A DNA stretch of 64,000 nucleotides from assembly GCA_039931615.1 (NCBI GenBank), contig JBDTRR010000013.1, forward strand, positions 1 through 64,000, written 5' to 3'. The translations under genes were made by a program, and so were the position numbers. Below are positions 14,249-22,781 of this stretch, in pieces (position 1 is the first letter of the stretch; every line of letters begins with the position of its first letter). The notes under the pieces were generated by a model. That model searched no databases. It was not told the DNA's origin and saw only the letters and a program-made list of their open reading frames with translations. This DNA is from JAHFUI01 sp039931615 (lineage in GTDB: Bacteria; Acidobacteriota; Vicinamibacteria; Vicinamibacterales; CAVVIG01).

Positions 14249-15730
14249 TCAGTTGGCCTCGATCGGAAACCGGTCGAGTGCGGGCGCCGGCGCCGCGGCC
14301 CCGGCCAGAGTGCTGCCCGGCACGCTGCCGACCAGGCTGGCCGCCGCCAGCACGTTCAGGCTGCCGGCCCCGGCGGCGCCCGTTTCCGGCGCCGGCACGC
14401 GCGAGCTGGTCAGCTGGATCACCGCCTTGACGCCGGCCGGCGTCAGCCGCGGATCGTCCTGCAGCAGCAGCGCCACCGCACCGCTCACCACCGCGGCGGC
14501 CATGCTCGTCCCGGAGAATTGGATGTAGCCGTTCGCGCCGGCGCCGCTGACGTGCCGGTCGGGATGCTCACGCGCCGCCACCGACCCGGCCGCCTCCGCC
14601 GAGACGATGCGGGTGCCAGGCGCCAGCACGTCCGGCTTGCTGACCAGGTCGTAGCGCGTCGGCCCGTGCGAGCTGTAGGCCGCCGCCACATCGTCTTCCC
14701 GATCCGGGGTCCCGCGGGTGTCGATCGCGCCGACCGTCAGCGCGCCGGGGTCGTTGCCTGGGGTGATGATGCCGCCGGACACCGGCTGGCCGCCGCGGCC
14801 GCGGCCGAGATTGCCGGCCGCCGCCACCACGACGATCCCGGCCCGCACCGCCCGCTCCACCGCCTCGCACAGCGGATCGTCGCGATAGGGCTGCAGCACC
14901 GGCGCGCCGAGCGACAGGTTGATGACGCCGATCCGGTAGCGCGCTTTGTTCTCGATCGCCCAGTCGATGGCCTCGACCACGCTGCTGATCACCCCGGACC
15001 CGTCGTCGCCCAGCACCCTCAGGTTGATCAGGTAGGCGCCGGGCGCCACGCCCTGCACATCGCGCGTCTCGACGGTGCGGCCGGCCTGGCCGGCGATGAT
15101 CGCCGCGACGTGGGTGCCGTGGCCGTAGCGATCGACGCCGTCGCCGCCGGTGAAATCAGCGGTCGCGACGACGCGCCGCCGCAGCGCGCTGTGGCGCTCG
15201 CTGATGCCGGAATCGATCACCGCGACGGTCACGCCGCGGCCGGTCAGCGCCGGCGTGCCGCCGCTGCCGGTCCAGAGCCGATCGGCGCCGATCGCCGCGT
15301 TCGTGATCGCCATCACCGGCCGCAGCGGGATGTCGCCGGAGAGATGATCGACGTCGGGGTCGCGCCGCAGCGCGTCGAGCTGGCCGGCGTTGACGCGCAG
15401 GACGCCGCCGCTCCGCAGGCGCCGCGCGACCAGGAGGTTGTAGCGCGAGGCCAGGGCGTCCACCGCGGCGCGGTCGCCGTGGACGATGACGTCGATCGAT
15501 TGCGAGCCGGCGGCGAGGTGATCGGCGAGGTCGGCGCTCAGGCGGGCGCTGTGCGCTGTTTGTGTCTGGGGTTGTGTCTGTGTCTGTGTCTGTGTCTGGG
15601 GTTGTGGCTGGGCCTGGGACTGTGTCTGGGGCTGGGCGAAGCCGGGCGCCGGCATCGCCGCGAGCGGAATCAGTATGGCGGCCGCGCCGGCGGCGCGGCG
15701 AAGCGCCACACGTGCCCGCCCCACGTTCAT
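14249..15730 (-). CDS. Secreted subtilisin-like serine protease (S8 family)
   Basis: A 493-aa precursor with a signal peptide (about 1-32), a glutamine/threonine/proline repeat (34-58), an I9-like propeptide (about 65-140) and a subtilase domain. The triad is complete: D173 in VAVIDSGIS, H204 in YGHGTHVAA, S409 in FSGTSMAAA, with oxyanion N307 in AAAGNLG. The Q/T/P repeat is coded by a hexamer microsatellite (15550-15640); length changes by whole hexamers keep the frame. It ends at about residue 490 with no C-terminal sorting domain. Likely an extracellular or periplasmic degradative protease. An upstream 12-bp-stem hairpin (15772-15807) sits before the start. Confidence 0.92.
   Translation of the reverse strand: MNVGRARVALRRAAGAAAILIPLAAMPAPGFAQPQTQSQAQPQPQTQTQTQTQPQTQTAHSARLSADLADHLAAGSQSIDVIVHGDRAAVDALASRYNLLVARRLRSGGVLRVNAGQLDALRRDPDVDHLSGDIPLRPVMAITNAAIGADRLWTGSGGTPALTGRGVTVAVIDSGISERHSALRRRVVATADFTGGDGVDRYGHGTHVAAIIAGQAGRTVETRDVQGVAPGAYLINLRVLGDDGSGVISSVVEAIDWAIENKARYRIGVINLSLGAPVLQPYRDDPLCEAVERAVRAGIVVVAAAGNLGRGRGGQPVSGGIITPGNDPGALTVGAIDTRGTPDREDDVAAAYSSHGPTRYDLVSKPDVLAPGTRIVSAEAAGSVAAREHPDRHVSGAGANGYIQFSGTSMAAAVVSGAVALLLQDDPRLTPAGVKAVIQLTSSRVPAPETGAAGAGSLNVLAAASLVGSVPGSTLAGAAAPAPALDRFPIEAN
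15552..15638. repeat. Hexanucleotide microsatellite inside the S8 protease gene
   Basis: Imperfect tandem TGTGTC/TGTCTG units with GGGGTTG variants, coding on the minus strand for a QPQTQTQ-type run of about 25 residues between the signal peptide and the propeptide. Confidence 0.85.
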
Positions 15731-15771
15731 CGCGCATTACCATCGCACAGATCGCCGGCCCGGGGCCAGCG

Positions 15772-15807
15772 CCAGGAGCGTGTCAAGTAACAGGCACACG
15801 CTCCTGG
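15772..15807. promoter_or_regulatory. Strong inverted repeat (12-bp perfect stem)
   Basis: CCAGGAGCGTGT at 15772-15783 pairs perfectly with ACACGCTCCTGG at 15796-15807 around a 12-base loop. It lies between the BldC-like gene and the S8 protease start, both on the minus strand. No T-run follows, so it is more likely an operator, attenuator or transcript stabiliser than an intrinsic terminator. Confidence 0.6.
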
Positions 15808-15875
15808 TTGGACGGCTGCGCCGGCACGCGGCACACCTCCGGTGCCGCCCGGGAGAGGCGATTTCTGCCGCGGTG

Positions 15876-16082
15876 TTACGACTGGCTGCGGACCTCCTGC
15901 ACCGAGTCGAGCAGCACGCGCTGCGATCCGCCGAGCGTGCGAATGGTCTGCAGACGGCCTTCACGGATACGGTTGTAGATGGTCCGCCGCGAGACGCCAA
16001 GAATCTGCGCAGCATGGTCCAAAGAGACACTCCGGCCGATGCGAGGTTCTGGATTTTGTGGGGTCGTTTCCGGGGTTTCCAT
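15876..16082 (-). CDS. Small excisionase-type/BldC-like HTH DNA-binding protein
   Basis: A 68-aa protein made of a short linker and one winged HTH of the MerR/excisionase type (HTH_17): SLDHAAQILGVSRRTIYNRI, then REGRLQTIRTLGGSQRVLLDSV. The size and the IRTLGG wing resemble BldC, a stand-alone MerR-like domain that binds DNA cooperatively. METPETTPQ at ATG 16082 was chosen; the frame is open upstream but without homology-like sequence. It precedes the secreted S8 protease and may regulate it; that link is inference. No integrase is nearby, so a phage excisionase role is less likely. The 265 bp upstream of it (to 16347) show nothing else. Confidence 0.75.
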   Translation of the reverse strand: METPETTPQNPEPRIGRSVSLDHAAQILGVSRRTIYNRIREGRLQTIRTLGGSQRVLLDSVQEVRSQS

Positions 16083-16347
16083 GCGCGCCGTATCGCATGT
16101 CCGATGCCGGTCGAGCTGGTCGCCGCCGCGATGGCCGCAACCTCTTGCATGGTTTGAACTTGCTGCACTAACATTCCGGCGGGCAGCGAGGCGGGCGGGA
16201 GCCCGGAACGGCCAAGAAACTGGCCAAGCCGCCCGCCCGGCTCGAGATCCACCTGAAATTTGCACGCAATCCGCATGAACCGGTCGAGGTGGCCGGCGTT
16301 TTTATAGGCTAACTTCTTGACTGGTCGGCCAGATTCTCACCAGACAG

Positions 16348-18123
16348 ATGAGGAAGGGCACGCGCAACAGCGTCATCGCCGCGATCGCGATCCTGGCCGC
16401 CGGGGCCGGCTACGGAGCGTTCGCGTCACGCCGCCACCGCCCGTCCCCCGGTGCGCCCGGCGCGGCGCTGCCAGCACCCGCCACGGCCCCGGCCGCGGCC
16501 CCGACGCCGGCGCGCGGCGGCGCCCTGGTGGCGTCCGTCCACACCGATCCGAAAAGTTTCAACCGCTATCTCCAGCGCGACTCGACCACCGACCTGATCA
16601 CGACGCTGATCCACGGCAAGCTGGTCCGCCTCAACCGCGTCACGCAGGACGTCGACCCCTGGCTGGCCGAGTCGTGGACGCGCGCCGCGGACGGCCTCAG
16701 CTACACGCTGGCGCTGCGGCAGGGCGTCGCCTTCTCCGACGGCCATCCGTTCACTGCCGACGATGTGCTGTTTTCGCTGGAGGCGGCCTACGACGAGCGG
16801 ACCGGCAGCGTGATCGCCGACACGCTGACGATCGGCGGCCGGCGGCTGCGCGCCGCCGCGCCCGATCCGTTGACCGTGGTGGTGACGTTCCCCGAGCCGT
16901 TCGCGCCCGGCCTGCGCATTCTCGACAACCTGCCGCTCTATCCCAGGCACGTCCTCGCCCAGGCGCTGCGGGACGGCACGTTCGCGGCCGCCTGGGGCGC
17001 CGGCACGCCACCCGATCAGCTGGTCGGCCTCGGCCCGTTCGTGGTGTCGGAATACGCCCCGGGACAGCGGATGGTGTTCAGCCGCAACAGCCGCTACTGG
17101 CGGCGGGCCGGTAACGGCGACGCGCTGCCCTATCTTGATCGGGTGACGCTCGAGATCATCCCGGATCAGGATCTCGAGGTGCTGCGGCTCGACGCCGGCC
17201 TGCTCGACATGACGGCCACCGAGCTGCGCGCCGAAGACTACGCGCCGCTGCGGCGCGCCGCCGATGCCGGCGAATTGGCGCTGCTCGACCTGGGCGTTGG
17301 CTTCGACGCTGACAGCCTGTGGTTCAATCTGCGGCCGACGGCAGGGCCGGGCGACCCGCGCGCCGCCTGGCTGCGGAGCGATCAGCTGCGGCGGGCGATC
17401 TCGCTGGCGGTCGATCGCGATCTCTTCGCCAACACCGTCTTCCTCGGTGCCGGCGTGCCGGCCTACGGTCCGATCACCGCCGCCAACCGGAAGTGGCACG
17501 CCGATCTGCCGCCGCTGCCGCACGACCCGGCCGCCGCGGCGCGGGAGCTGGCGGGGGCCGGCCTCTCCGACCGCGACGGCGACGGCCTGCTCGAGGACGC
17601 CGCCGGCCGGCCGGCGCGCTTCGCGCTGCTGACGCAGAAAGGCAACACCACGCTCGAGCGCGGCGCCGCGGTGATCCGCGACGAGCTGCGCAAGATCGGC
17701 CTGGCGGTCGACGTCGTCGCGCTCGACGGCAACGCGGTGATCGGCCGCTTCCTGTCGGGCGAGTACGACGCGGTCTATTTCCGCATCACCACCACCGACA
17801 CGGATCCCGCCGTCAACAGCGATTTCTGGCTCAGCTCGGGCAGCTCGCACATCTGGAACCCGGAGCAGAAGACACCGGCCACCGGCTGGGAAGGGGAGAT
17901 CGACGCCCTGATGCGGCGGCAGATGGCGGCCTTCGACGACGGCGAGCGGAAGCGGCTGTTCGACCAGGTGCAGGCGATCTTCGCCCGGCACCTGCCGACG
18001 ATCCAGTTCGTCGCGCCGCGCGTCTTCGTCGCGGTGTCCAGCCGCGTCACCAACCTGGCGCCGACGGCGTTCTCGCGGCCGCAGCTGTTGTGGAGCCCGG
18101 ACACCATTGCCGTGGTGCGGTGA
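16348..18123 (+). CDS. Peptide/opine-type ABC transporter substrate-binding protein (SBP_bac_5)
   Basis: A 591-aa precursor with an N-terminal membrane/signal helix (about 8-27), an alanine/proline linker and a family 5 extracellular solute-binding domain. Signatures include DPKSFNRYL, LAESWTRAADGLSYTLALRQGV, FSDGHPFTADDVLFSLEAAYD, GLGPFVVSEYAPGQR, LRRAISLAVDRDLFANTVFLG and FDQVQAIFARHLPTIQFV. It captures oligopeptides or similar ligands outside the inner membrane and hands them to the two permeases that follow (18276 and 19454). There is no cysteine for lipidation, so it is probably held by its uncleaved helix. Confidence 0.9.
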   Translation: MRKGTRNSVIAAIAILAAGAGYGAFASRRHRPSPGAPGAALPAPATAPAAAPTPARGGALVASVHTDPKSFNRYLQRDSTTDLITTLIHGKLVRLNRVTQDVDPWLAESWTRAADGLSYTLALRQGVAFSDGHPFTADDVLFSLEAAYDERTGSVIADTLTIGGRRLRAAAPDPLTVVVTFPEPFAPGLRILDNLPLYPRHVLAQALRDGTFAAAWGAGTPPDQLVGLGPFVVSEYAPGQRMVFSRNSRYWRRAGNGDALPYLDRVTLEIIPDQDLEVLRLDAGLLDMTATELRAEDYAPLRRAADAGELALLDLGVGFDADSLWFNLRPTAGPGDPRAAWLRSDQLRRAISLAVDRDLFANTVFLGAGVPAYGPITAANRKWHADLPPLPHDPAAAARELAGAGLSDRDGDGLLEDAAGRPARFALLTQKGNTTLERGAAVIRDELRKIGLAVDVVALDGNAVIGRFLSGEYDAVYFRITTTDTDPAVNSDFWLSSGSSHIWNPEQKTPATGWEGEIDALMRRQMAAFDDGERKRLFDQVQAIFARHLPTIQFVAPRVFVAVSSRVTNLAPTAFSRPQLLWSPDTIAVVR

Positions 18124-18152
18124 GAGGGAGCGGGTCGAAAGACCCTGTCACG

Positions 18153-18181
18153 GTCCGGCTGAAGCCGGACCCCACGTACGA
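18153..18181. repeat. Dispersed palindrome (GTCCGGC family)
   Basis: The consensus form: GTCCGGCTGAAGCCGGAC followed by CCCACGTACGA, between the binding-protein gene and the first permease gene. Confidence 0.9.
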
Positions 18182-18275
18182 GGCGAACGCGGGCGTTCAG
18201 GAGCGTGCCCGTCGCACTCCGGCTGAAACAAAAAGCCCGGGCGGGTGGCTGGCGACGCGTAGACAATAGCAGGGC

Positions 18276-19235
18276 GTGCTCAGCTATCTGCTCCGGCGGC
18301 TCCTGTTCGCCCTGGCGCTGGTGTTCACCGTCTCGTCGGCGTCGCTGCTGCTGACGCGGCTGGCGCCGGGCGACTACGCCACCGACGCGCTCGGGATCGG
18401 TGCCAGCCGCGCCCGGCTCGCCGACATGCGCGCCAGGTACGGGCTCGATCGGCCGATCGCCGCCCAGTACCGCGACTGGCTGGCCGGGATGCTGCGCCTC
18501 GACTTCGGCCGCTCGCTGGCCTACGACCGGCCGGTGATGGATCTGATCCCCGGGCGCGCCGCCAATACCGCCATCCTGGCGGCGGCGGCGCTGCTGCTGG
18601 CTACCTTGATCGGCCTGCCGCTCGGCATCGTCAGCGGCTCGCGCCCGGGCGGCGCGGCGTCCGGGCTGATTCGCGCCGGATCGGTGGTGCTGCTGTCGCT
18701 GCCGCCGCTGCTGATGTCGCTGCTGCTGGTCTTTGCCGCGGCGCGGACCGGATGGCTGCCGATCGGCGGCATGCAGTCGGGGTCGTGGCCGGGAACTGGC
18801 GGCGGCGCGGCGCTGCTCGATCGGCTGCGCCATCTCGTCGTGCCGGTCCTGGCGCTGGGGCTGCCCCTGGCCGCGATGTTCGAGCGCCTCCAGTCGGAGG
18901 CGATCCACGAAGCGCTCGGCCAGCCCTACGTGACGGCGGCGCTGGCGCGCGGCGTGCCCCGATCGCGCGTCGTATGGCGCGACGCGCTCAAGGCGGCGCT
19001 CGGCCCGGTCGCGTCCGTCTACGGACTCGTCGTCGGCTCGCTGCTGAGCGGGTCGTTCGCCGTCGAGATGATCACCGCCTGGCCGGGCCTGGGCCGGCTG
19101 ATGTTCGAGGCGCTGCGCGCGCGCGACGTCTACCTGGTGGCCGGATGCGCGGCGGCCGGATCGCTGTTTCTGGCCTGCGGCACGCTGCTCTCGGACGCGG
19201 CGCTCGCGCTCGTCGATCCGCGGGCGCGGGAGTAG
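18276..19235 (+). CDS. Oligopeptide-type ABC transporter permease (DppB/OppB-like)
   Basis: A 319-aa integral membrane protein with about six transmembrane helices. It begins MLSYLLRRLLFALALVFTV, has the typical periplasmic RYGLDRPIAAQYRDWLAGM..DFGRSL segment, and the cytoplasmic EAA-like loop ALARGVPRSRVVWRDALKAA that docks to the ATPase. The GTG at 18276 is the first in-frame start before the first membrane helix. It forms half of the translocation channel with the gene at 19454. The usual DppD/DppF ATPase genes are absent from this window. Confidence 0.9.
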   Translation: MLSYLLRRLLFALALVFTVSSASLLLTRLAPGDYATDALGIGASRARLADMRARYGLDRPIAAQYRDWLAGMLRLDFGRSLAYDRPVMDLIPGRAANTAILAAAALLLATLIGLPLGIVSGSRPGGAASGLIRAGSVVLLSLPPLLMSLLLVFAAARTGWLPIGGMQSGSWPGTGGGAALLDRLRHLVVPVLALGLPLAAMFERLQSEAIHEALGQPYVTAALARGVPRSRVVWRDALKAALGPVASVYGLVVGSLLSGSFAVEMITAWPGLGRLMFEALRARDVYLVAGCAAAGSLFLACGTLLSDAALALVDPRARE

Positions 19236-19453
19236 CCGCTGGTGACGCCGGGCAGACAGCTGGTTGAACAGCGCGGCGGGCGACGCCCAGGACGATATAC
19301 CACGCCGTCCATCGCCTCTGCCGGCGCGGCCCCGCCGGCTCGCGACCGGTCCCGGCCAGGCCGCTGCGCCACTCGACCGGCTCGGGATGAAGGACATCCT
19401 GTGCTACCGGTTCTGCCTGTTCTACGGGTTCTACCGGGGCGGCTGGAGATCGC

Positions 19454-20446
19454 ATGAGCCGGGCCGGACTCGTCCTGGTCCTGATCGGCGTGCTCGCCGC
19501 CGTCCTGGCGCCGGCGCTGGCGCCGCATCGGTCCGACGAGCGATTCGTCAATCTGCTGAACGCGCCGCCGACGCTGCCGCGCCTGATCGACGACGCCGGA
19601 GGCTGGCGGGCGCCGTTCATCTATCCGTGGACGCTGGTCGATCGGCTGGCGCAGCGCTACGAGCAGGACCGCACCCGTCCGGTTGCCCTCGCCTGGTTCA
19701 GCCGCGGCCGCCTGGTCGAATCGGCGGACCCGCTCAGCCGCCCGCTGCTGCTGCTCGGCACCGACAGCTACGGCCGCGACGTCTTCAGCCGGCTGCTGTT
19801 CGGCGCGCGTGTGTCGCTGGGACTGTCCGTGCTGGCGGCGCTCGGCTCGATCCTCGCCGGCGGGCTGGCCGGCGGCGTGGCCGGCTACGCCGGCGGGATG
19901 GCGGACGACGTGCTGATCCGGACAACCGACGTCGTGATGGTCCTGCCGGCCATCTACGTCGTCCTCGCCTTGAGGGCGGTACTGCCGCTGGTCCTCGACC
20001 CGCTCGCCGTCTTCCTCTTCCTCACCCTGATCTTCGCCATTGTCGGTGCGCCGTTCGTGGCGCGCGGCGTCCGCGCCATCGTCCGCCGGGAGCGGCGGCT
20101 CGACTACGCGGTGGCGGCGGCGTCGCTCGGGGCGGGGCACATCCGGCTGCTCGGCCGCCACCTGCTGCCGGCGGCGCGCGGGTTCGCGGCGGTCGAGATG
20201 ACGATGCTGGTGCCGGCGTTCATCATGGCCGAGGCGACGCTGTCCTATGTCGGCCTCGGCTTTCCCGAGCCGGTCGCAAGCTGGGGCACGATGCTGCACG
20301 ACGCCTCGAACATCAGGACGCTGGCGGACTTTCCGTGGCTGCTCAGCCCGGTGGCGGCGATCTTCCTGTTCGTGCTGGGCCTGAACCTGGTGCTGCAGGG
20401 GGGAGCGGCGCGCGCCGGCCGGGGAATCGGCGGCCCGCATACGTAG
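19454..20446 (+). CDS. Oligopeptide-type ABC transporter permease (DppC/OppC-like)
   Basis: A 330-aa membrane protein. The signature LLGTDSYGRDVFSRLLFGAR of OppC-type permeases is clear, followed by SLGLSVLAALGSILAGGLAG, the EAA loop AAASLGAGHIRLLGRHLLP and AEATLSYVGLGFPEPVASWG near the end. It has a long periplasmic insertion between helix 1 and the GTDSYGRD motif (residues about 25-95), more than most OppC proteins. A 218-bp gap separates it from the DppB-like gene; this gap holds only GC-rich sequence and a CCGGTTCT/GGTTCTACCGG inverted motif near 19405-19440. Confidence 0.9.
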   Translation: MSRAGLVLVLIGVLAAVLAPALAPHRSDERFVNLLNAPPTLPRLIDDAGGWRAPFIYPWTLVDRLAQRYEQDRTRPVALAWFSRGRLVESADPLSRPLLLLGTDSYGRDVFSRLLFGARVSLGLSVLAALGSILAGGLAGGVAGYAGGMADDVLIRTTDVVMVLPAIYVVLALRAVLPLVLDPLAVFLFLTLIFAIVGAPFVARGVRAIVRRERRLDYAVAAASLGAGHIRLLGRHLLPAARGFAAVEMTMLVPAFIMAEATLSYVGLGFPEPVASWGTMLHDASNIRTLADFPWLLSPVAAIFLFVLGLNLVLQGGAARAGRGIGGPHT

Positions 20447-20485
20447 GCTGGAGTCCGGCCTTCCGGCCTGGTCGACTCCTCACGG

Positions 20486-20552
20486 GTCCGGCTGAAGCCG
20501 GACACTACGTACGATGATCCGTGGTCCGACTGAAGCCGGACGCCACGTACGA
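20486..20552. repeat. Two dispersed palindromes in direct tandem (GTCCGGC family)
   Basis: Copy one (20486-20514) is GTCCGGCTGAAGCCGGAC with the tail ACTACGTACGA. Copy two (20524-20552) is GTCCGACTGAAGCCGGAC with the tail GCCACGTACGA. They lie just upstream of the aldolase gene; a TACAAT -10-like hexamer follows at about 20560. Confidence 0.9.
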
Positions 20553-20575
20553 GGTTTCGTTACAATTGGGGACCC

Positions 20576-21481
20576 ATGAAGCTGTCCGGCGTGCTCACCC
20601 CCATCCCGACGCCGTTCGATCGCGACGACGAGGTCGATGTTCCGACGCTGCGGGCGGCGCTGGCCGGGTGGCTGCGATCGCCGCTGGCCGGGTTCGTGAT
20701 TCTCGGATCGAACGGCGAAGCGGCGCTGCTCGACGAGGACGAATCGGATCGGGTGATCGCGGCGGCGCGCGATGTGGTGCCGGAGGAGCGGGTGTTCATC
20801 GTCGGCACCGGCCGCGAATCGACCCGCGGCGCCATCAACGCGACCAGGCGCGCCGCGGCGCTGGGTGCCGACGCGGTGCTGGTCCGGACGCCCGGGTTCT
20901 TCAAGGCGCAGATGACGACCGACGTGTTCGTCCGCCACTACCGCGCGGTGGCCGACGCCTCGCCGGTGCCGGTGCTGCTCTACAACTACACGGCGGTCAC
21001 CGGCGTCAGCCTGCCGGTGGACGCGGTGGCCCGGCTGGCCGAGCACGCCAACATCGCCGGGATGAAGGAATCGAACGGCGATCTGCTGCGGATCGCCGAT
21101 CTGGCGTCGTCGACGCCCGACACGTTCACGCTGCTGGCCGGATCGGCGGCGACCTTCTACGAAGCGCTGCGGGCCGGGGCCGCCGGCGGCATCCTGGCGC
21201 TCGGATCGGTCCTGCCCGATCTCTGCGTCCGGCTGTTCGAGCTGACGGGGGCCGGCCTGCTCGACGAGGCGCGGGCGCTGCAGCAGCAGCTGGTACCGAT
21301 TGCCAAGCTGCTTGGATCCACCTACGGCGTGCCGGGGCTCAAGGCGGCGCTGACGCTGGTCGGCTGCGACGTCGGGCTGCCGCGGCCGCCGCTCGTGCCG
21401 CTGGCCGCTCCGGCCGTGTCCGAACTGGCCCGGGCGCTGGCCCCGTTCACCGCGGTCGCCCTGCTGTCGGCTGACAGCTGA
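20576..21481 (+). CDS. DapA/HOGA-family aldolase, likely 4-hydroxy-2-oxoglutarate aldolase type
   Basis: A 301-aa class I (Schiff-base) aldolase of the dihydrodipicolinate synthase/N-acetylneuraminate lyase superfamily. The GSNGEAALL loop (44-52), the catalytic tyrosine in LLYNYTAVTG (Y136) and the Schiff-base lysine in GMKESNGD (K164) are present. The stretch YNYTAVTGVSLPVDAV resembles mammalian HOGA1 (YSVPANTGLDLPVDAV) more than typical DapA, and lysine synthesis is unlikely from its neighbours. HOGA cleaves 4-hydroxy-2-oxoglutarate to pyruvate and glyoxylate. The next gene is a glyoxylate-type aminotransferase, which fits. Substrate remains inference; DapA is the alternative. Confidence 0.8.
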   Translation: MKLSGVLTPIPTPFDRDDEVDVPTLRAALAGWLRSPLAGFVILGSNGEAALLDEDESDRVIAAARDVVPEERVFIVGTGRESTRGAINATRRAAALGADAVLVRTPGFFKAQMTTDVFVRHYRAVADASPVPVLLYNYTAVTGVSLPVDAVARLAEHANIAGMKESNGDLLRIADLASSTPDTFTLLAGSAATFYEALRAGAAGGILALGSVLPDLCVRLFELTGAGLLDEARALQQQLVPIAKLLGSTYGVPGLKAALTLVGCDVGLPRPPLVPLAAPAVSELARALAPFTAVALLSADS

Positions 21482-21512
21482 CCGCATTCAGTTCATTGAC
21501 GATCAATCATCC

Positions 21513-22640
21513 ATGTCCAGCCTGCTTCCGGATTTCGATCGCATTCTCCTCGGCCCCGGGCCCAGCCTGACGTCGCCGCGCGTGATGCGCGCGATGGCGG
21601 CGCCGACGGTCAGCCATGTCGACCCGCAGATGTTCGCGCTGCTCGACGACGTCCGCGGCCGGTTGACGCGGCTGTTCCGCGCGCCGGCCGGTTCGTTCGC
21701 GTTCGCTGTGTCCGGCACCGGGACGGCGGGCATGGAAACCGTCGTCGCCAACCTGGTCGGCGACGGCACGCGCGTGCTCGTACTCGTCAACGGCTATTTC
21801 GGCGATCGCCTGGCGCAGATGTGCGAGCGCTACGGCGCCGTGGTGCGCCGGCTGGAGGCGGAGTGGGGCAGCGCGTGCGACCCGGCCGCGCTCGCCGCCG
21901 CGCTGAAGGCTGATGGCGCCGACGTGGTGGCGATGGTCCATGCGGAAACCTCCACCGGCGTGCTGAATCCGATCGAGGCGCTGGCCGCGATCGCCCGCGC
22001 CCACGGCGCGCTGACCATCGTCGACGCGGTGACGTCGTTCGGCGGCCATCCGCTCGATCTCGCCGCCTGGGACGTCGACGCCTGCTACAGCTGCACGCAG
22101 AAGTGCCTGAGTGCGCCCTCGGGCCTGGCGCCGGTGGTGTTCGGTCCGCGCGCGCTCGAGCGCCGCGTCAAGTGCCGCAGCTTCTACTTCGACCTGCAGC
22201 TGCTCGAGGACTACTGGGTCCGGCGGAAGTACCATCACACGATGTCGTCGACGCTGGTCTACGCGCTGGACGAGGCGCTGGCGATGGTGGAAGAGGAAGG
22301 GCTGGAGGCGCGCTGGGCCCGCCACGAGCGCAACCATCACGCCTTCGTCGCGGGTCTGAAGTCGATCGGGATGTCGGTGCTGCCCCCGGCAGGGGCGCGG
22401 CTCTGGACGCTGAACGCCGTCCGCATCCCCGAGGGGGTCGACGACGCCGCGGTCCGCAAGCACCTGCTCGACGAGTTCAGCATCGAGATCGGCGCCGGCC
22501 TCGGTCCGCTGGCGGGAAAGATCTGGCGGGTCGGCTTGATGGGCGCGAGCTCGTCGCACCGGCTGATCGTCCTGCTGCTCGGCGCGCTGGAGAGCGCGAT
22601 GGCGGCGCAAGGGCGGACGGTAGTGGCGCAGTCGGGTTGA
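21513..22640 (+). CDS. Class V PLP aminotransferase, alanine-glyoxylate aminotransferase-like
   Basis: A 375-aa fold-type I PLP enzyme. Key features: LLGPGPSLTSPRVM at the N-terminus, AVSGTGTAGMET (substrate/PLP phosphate loop), HAETSTGVLNP, D171 in TIVDAVTSFGG, and the PLP lysine K197 in CYSCTQKCLSAPSGLAPV. These match alanine-glyoxylate/serine-glyoxylate/serine-pyruvate aminotransferases; related proteins include 2-AEP transaminases. It starts 31 bp after the aldolase stop and is probably co-transcribed with it. Together they could turn 4-hydroxy-2-oxoglutarate into pyruvate and glycine. Confidence 0.87.
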   Translation: MSSLLPDFDRILLGPGPSLTSPRVMRAMAAPTVSHVDPQMFALLDDVRGRLTRLFRAPAGSFAFAVSGTGTAGMETVVANLVGDGTRVLVLVNGYFGDRLAQMCERYGAVVRRLEAEWGSACDPAALAAALKADGADVVAMVHAETSTGVLNPIEALAAIARAHGALTIVDAVTSFGGHPLDLAAWDVDACYSCTQKCLSAPSGLAPVVFGPRALERRVKCRSFYFDLQLLEDYWVRRKYHHTMSSTLVYALDEALAMVEEEGLEARWARHERNHHAFVAGLKSIGMSVLPPAGARLWTLNAVRIPEGVDDAAVRKHLLDEFSIEIGAGLGPLAGKIWRVGLMGASSSHRLIVLLLGALESAMAAQGRTVVAQSG

Positions 22641-22646
22641 TCCGTC

Positions 22647-22675
22647 GTCCGACTGACGTCGGACGCCAGGTACGA
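22647..22675. repeat. Dispersed palindrome (GTCCGGC family, variant)
   Basis: GTCCGACTGACGTCGGAC followed by GCCAGGTACGA, right after the aminotransferase stop. The two arms have changed together (GTCCGAC pairs with GTCGGAC), so the stem is kept though the sequence differs from the consensus. Confidence 0.85.
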
Positions 22676-22781
22676 TTCTGGAGGGCGAGGTCTTGTCACA
22701 CGCGCTCCAGCCGGACCGTCGGTTCCGTCAGCCTATGTACGCACCGATCGTCGCGCTGATGCTGGCGCTGCTGGTAGGCCC

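Noticed and set aside
15876..16082. BldC-like protein as a phage or integrative element excisionase
   Set aside because: No integrase, attachment-site repeats or phage genes are nearby; the IRTLGG wing fits BldC-like regulators.
19398..19442. CCGGTTCTGCC/GGTTCTACCGG motif as a riboswitch or terminator
   Set aside because: Pairing is short and imperfect, and there is no T-run; possibly another degraded repeat.
17775..20440. Long minus-strand frames opposite the ABC transporter genes
   Set aside because: Very arginine/glutamine-rich products lying over clear permease and binding-protein genes.
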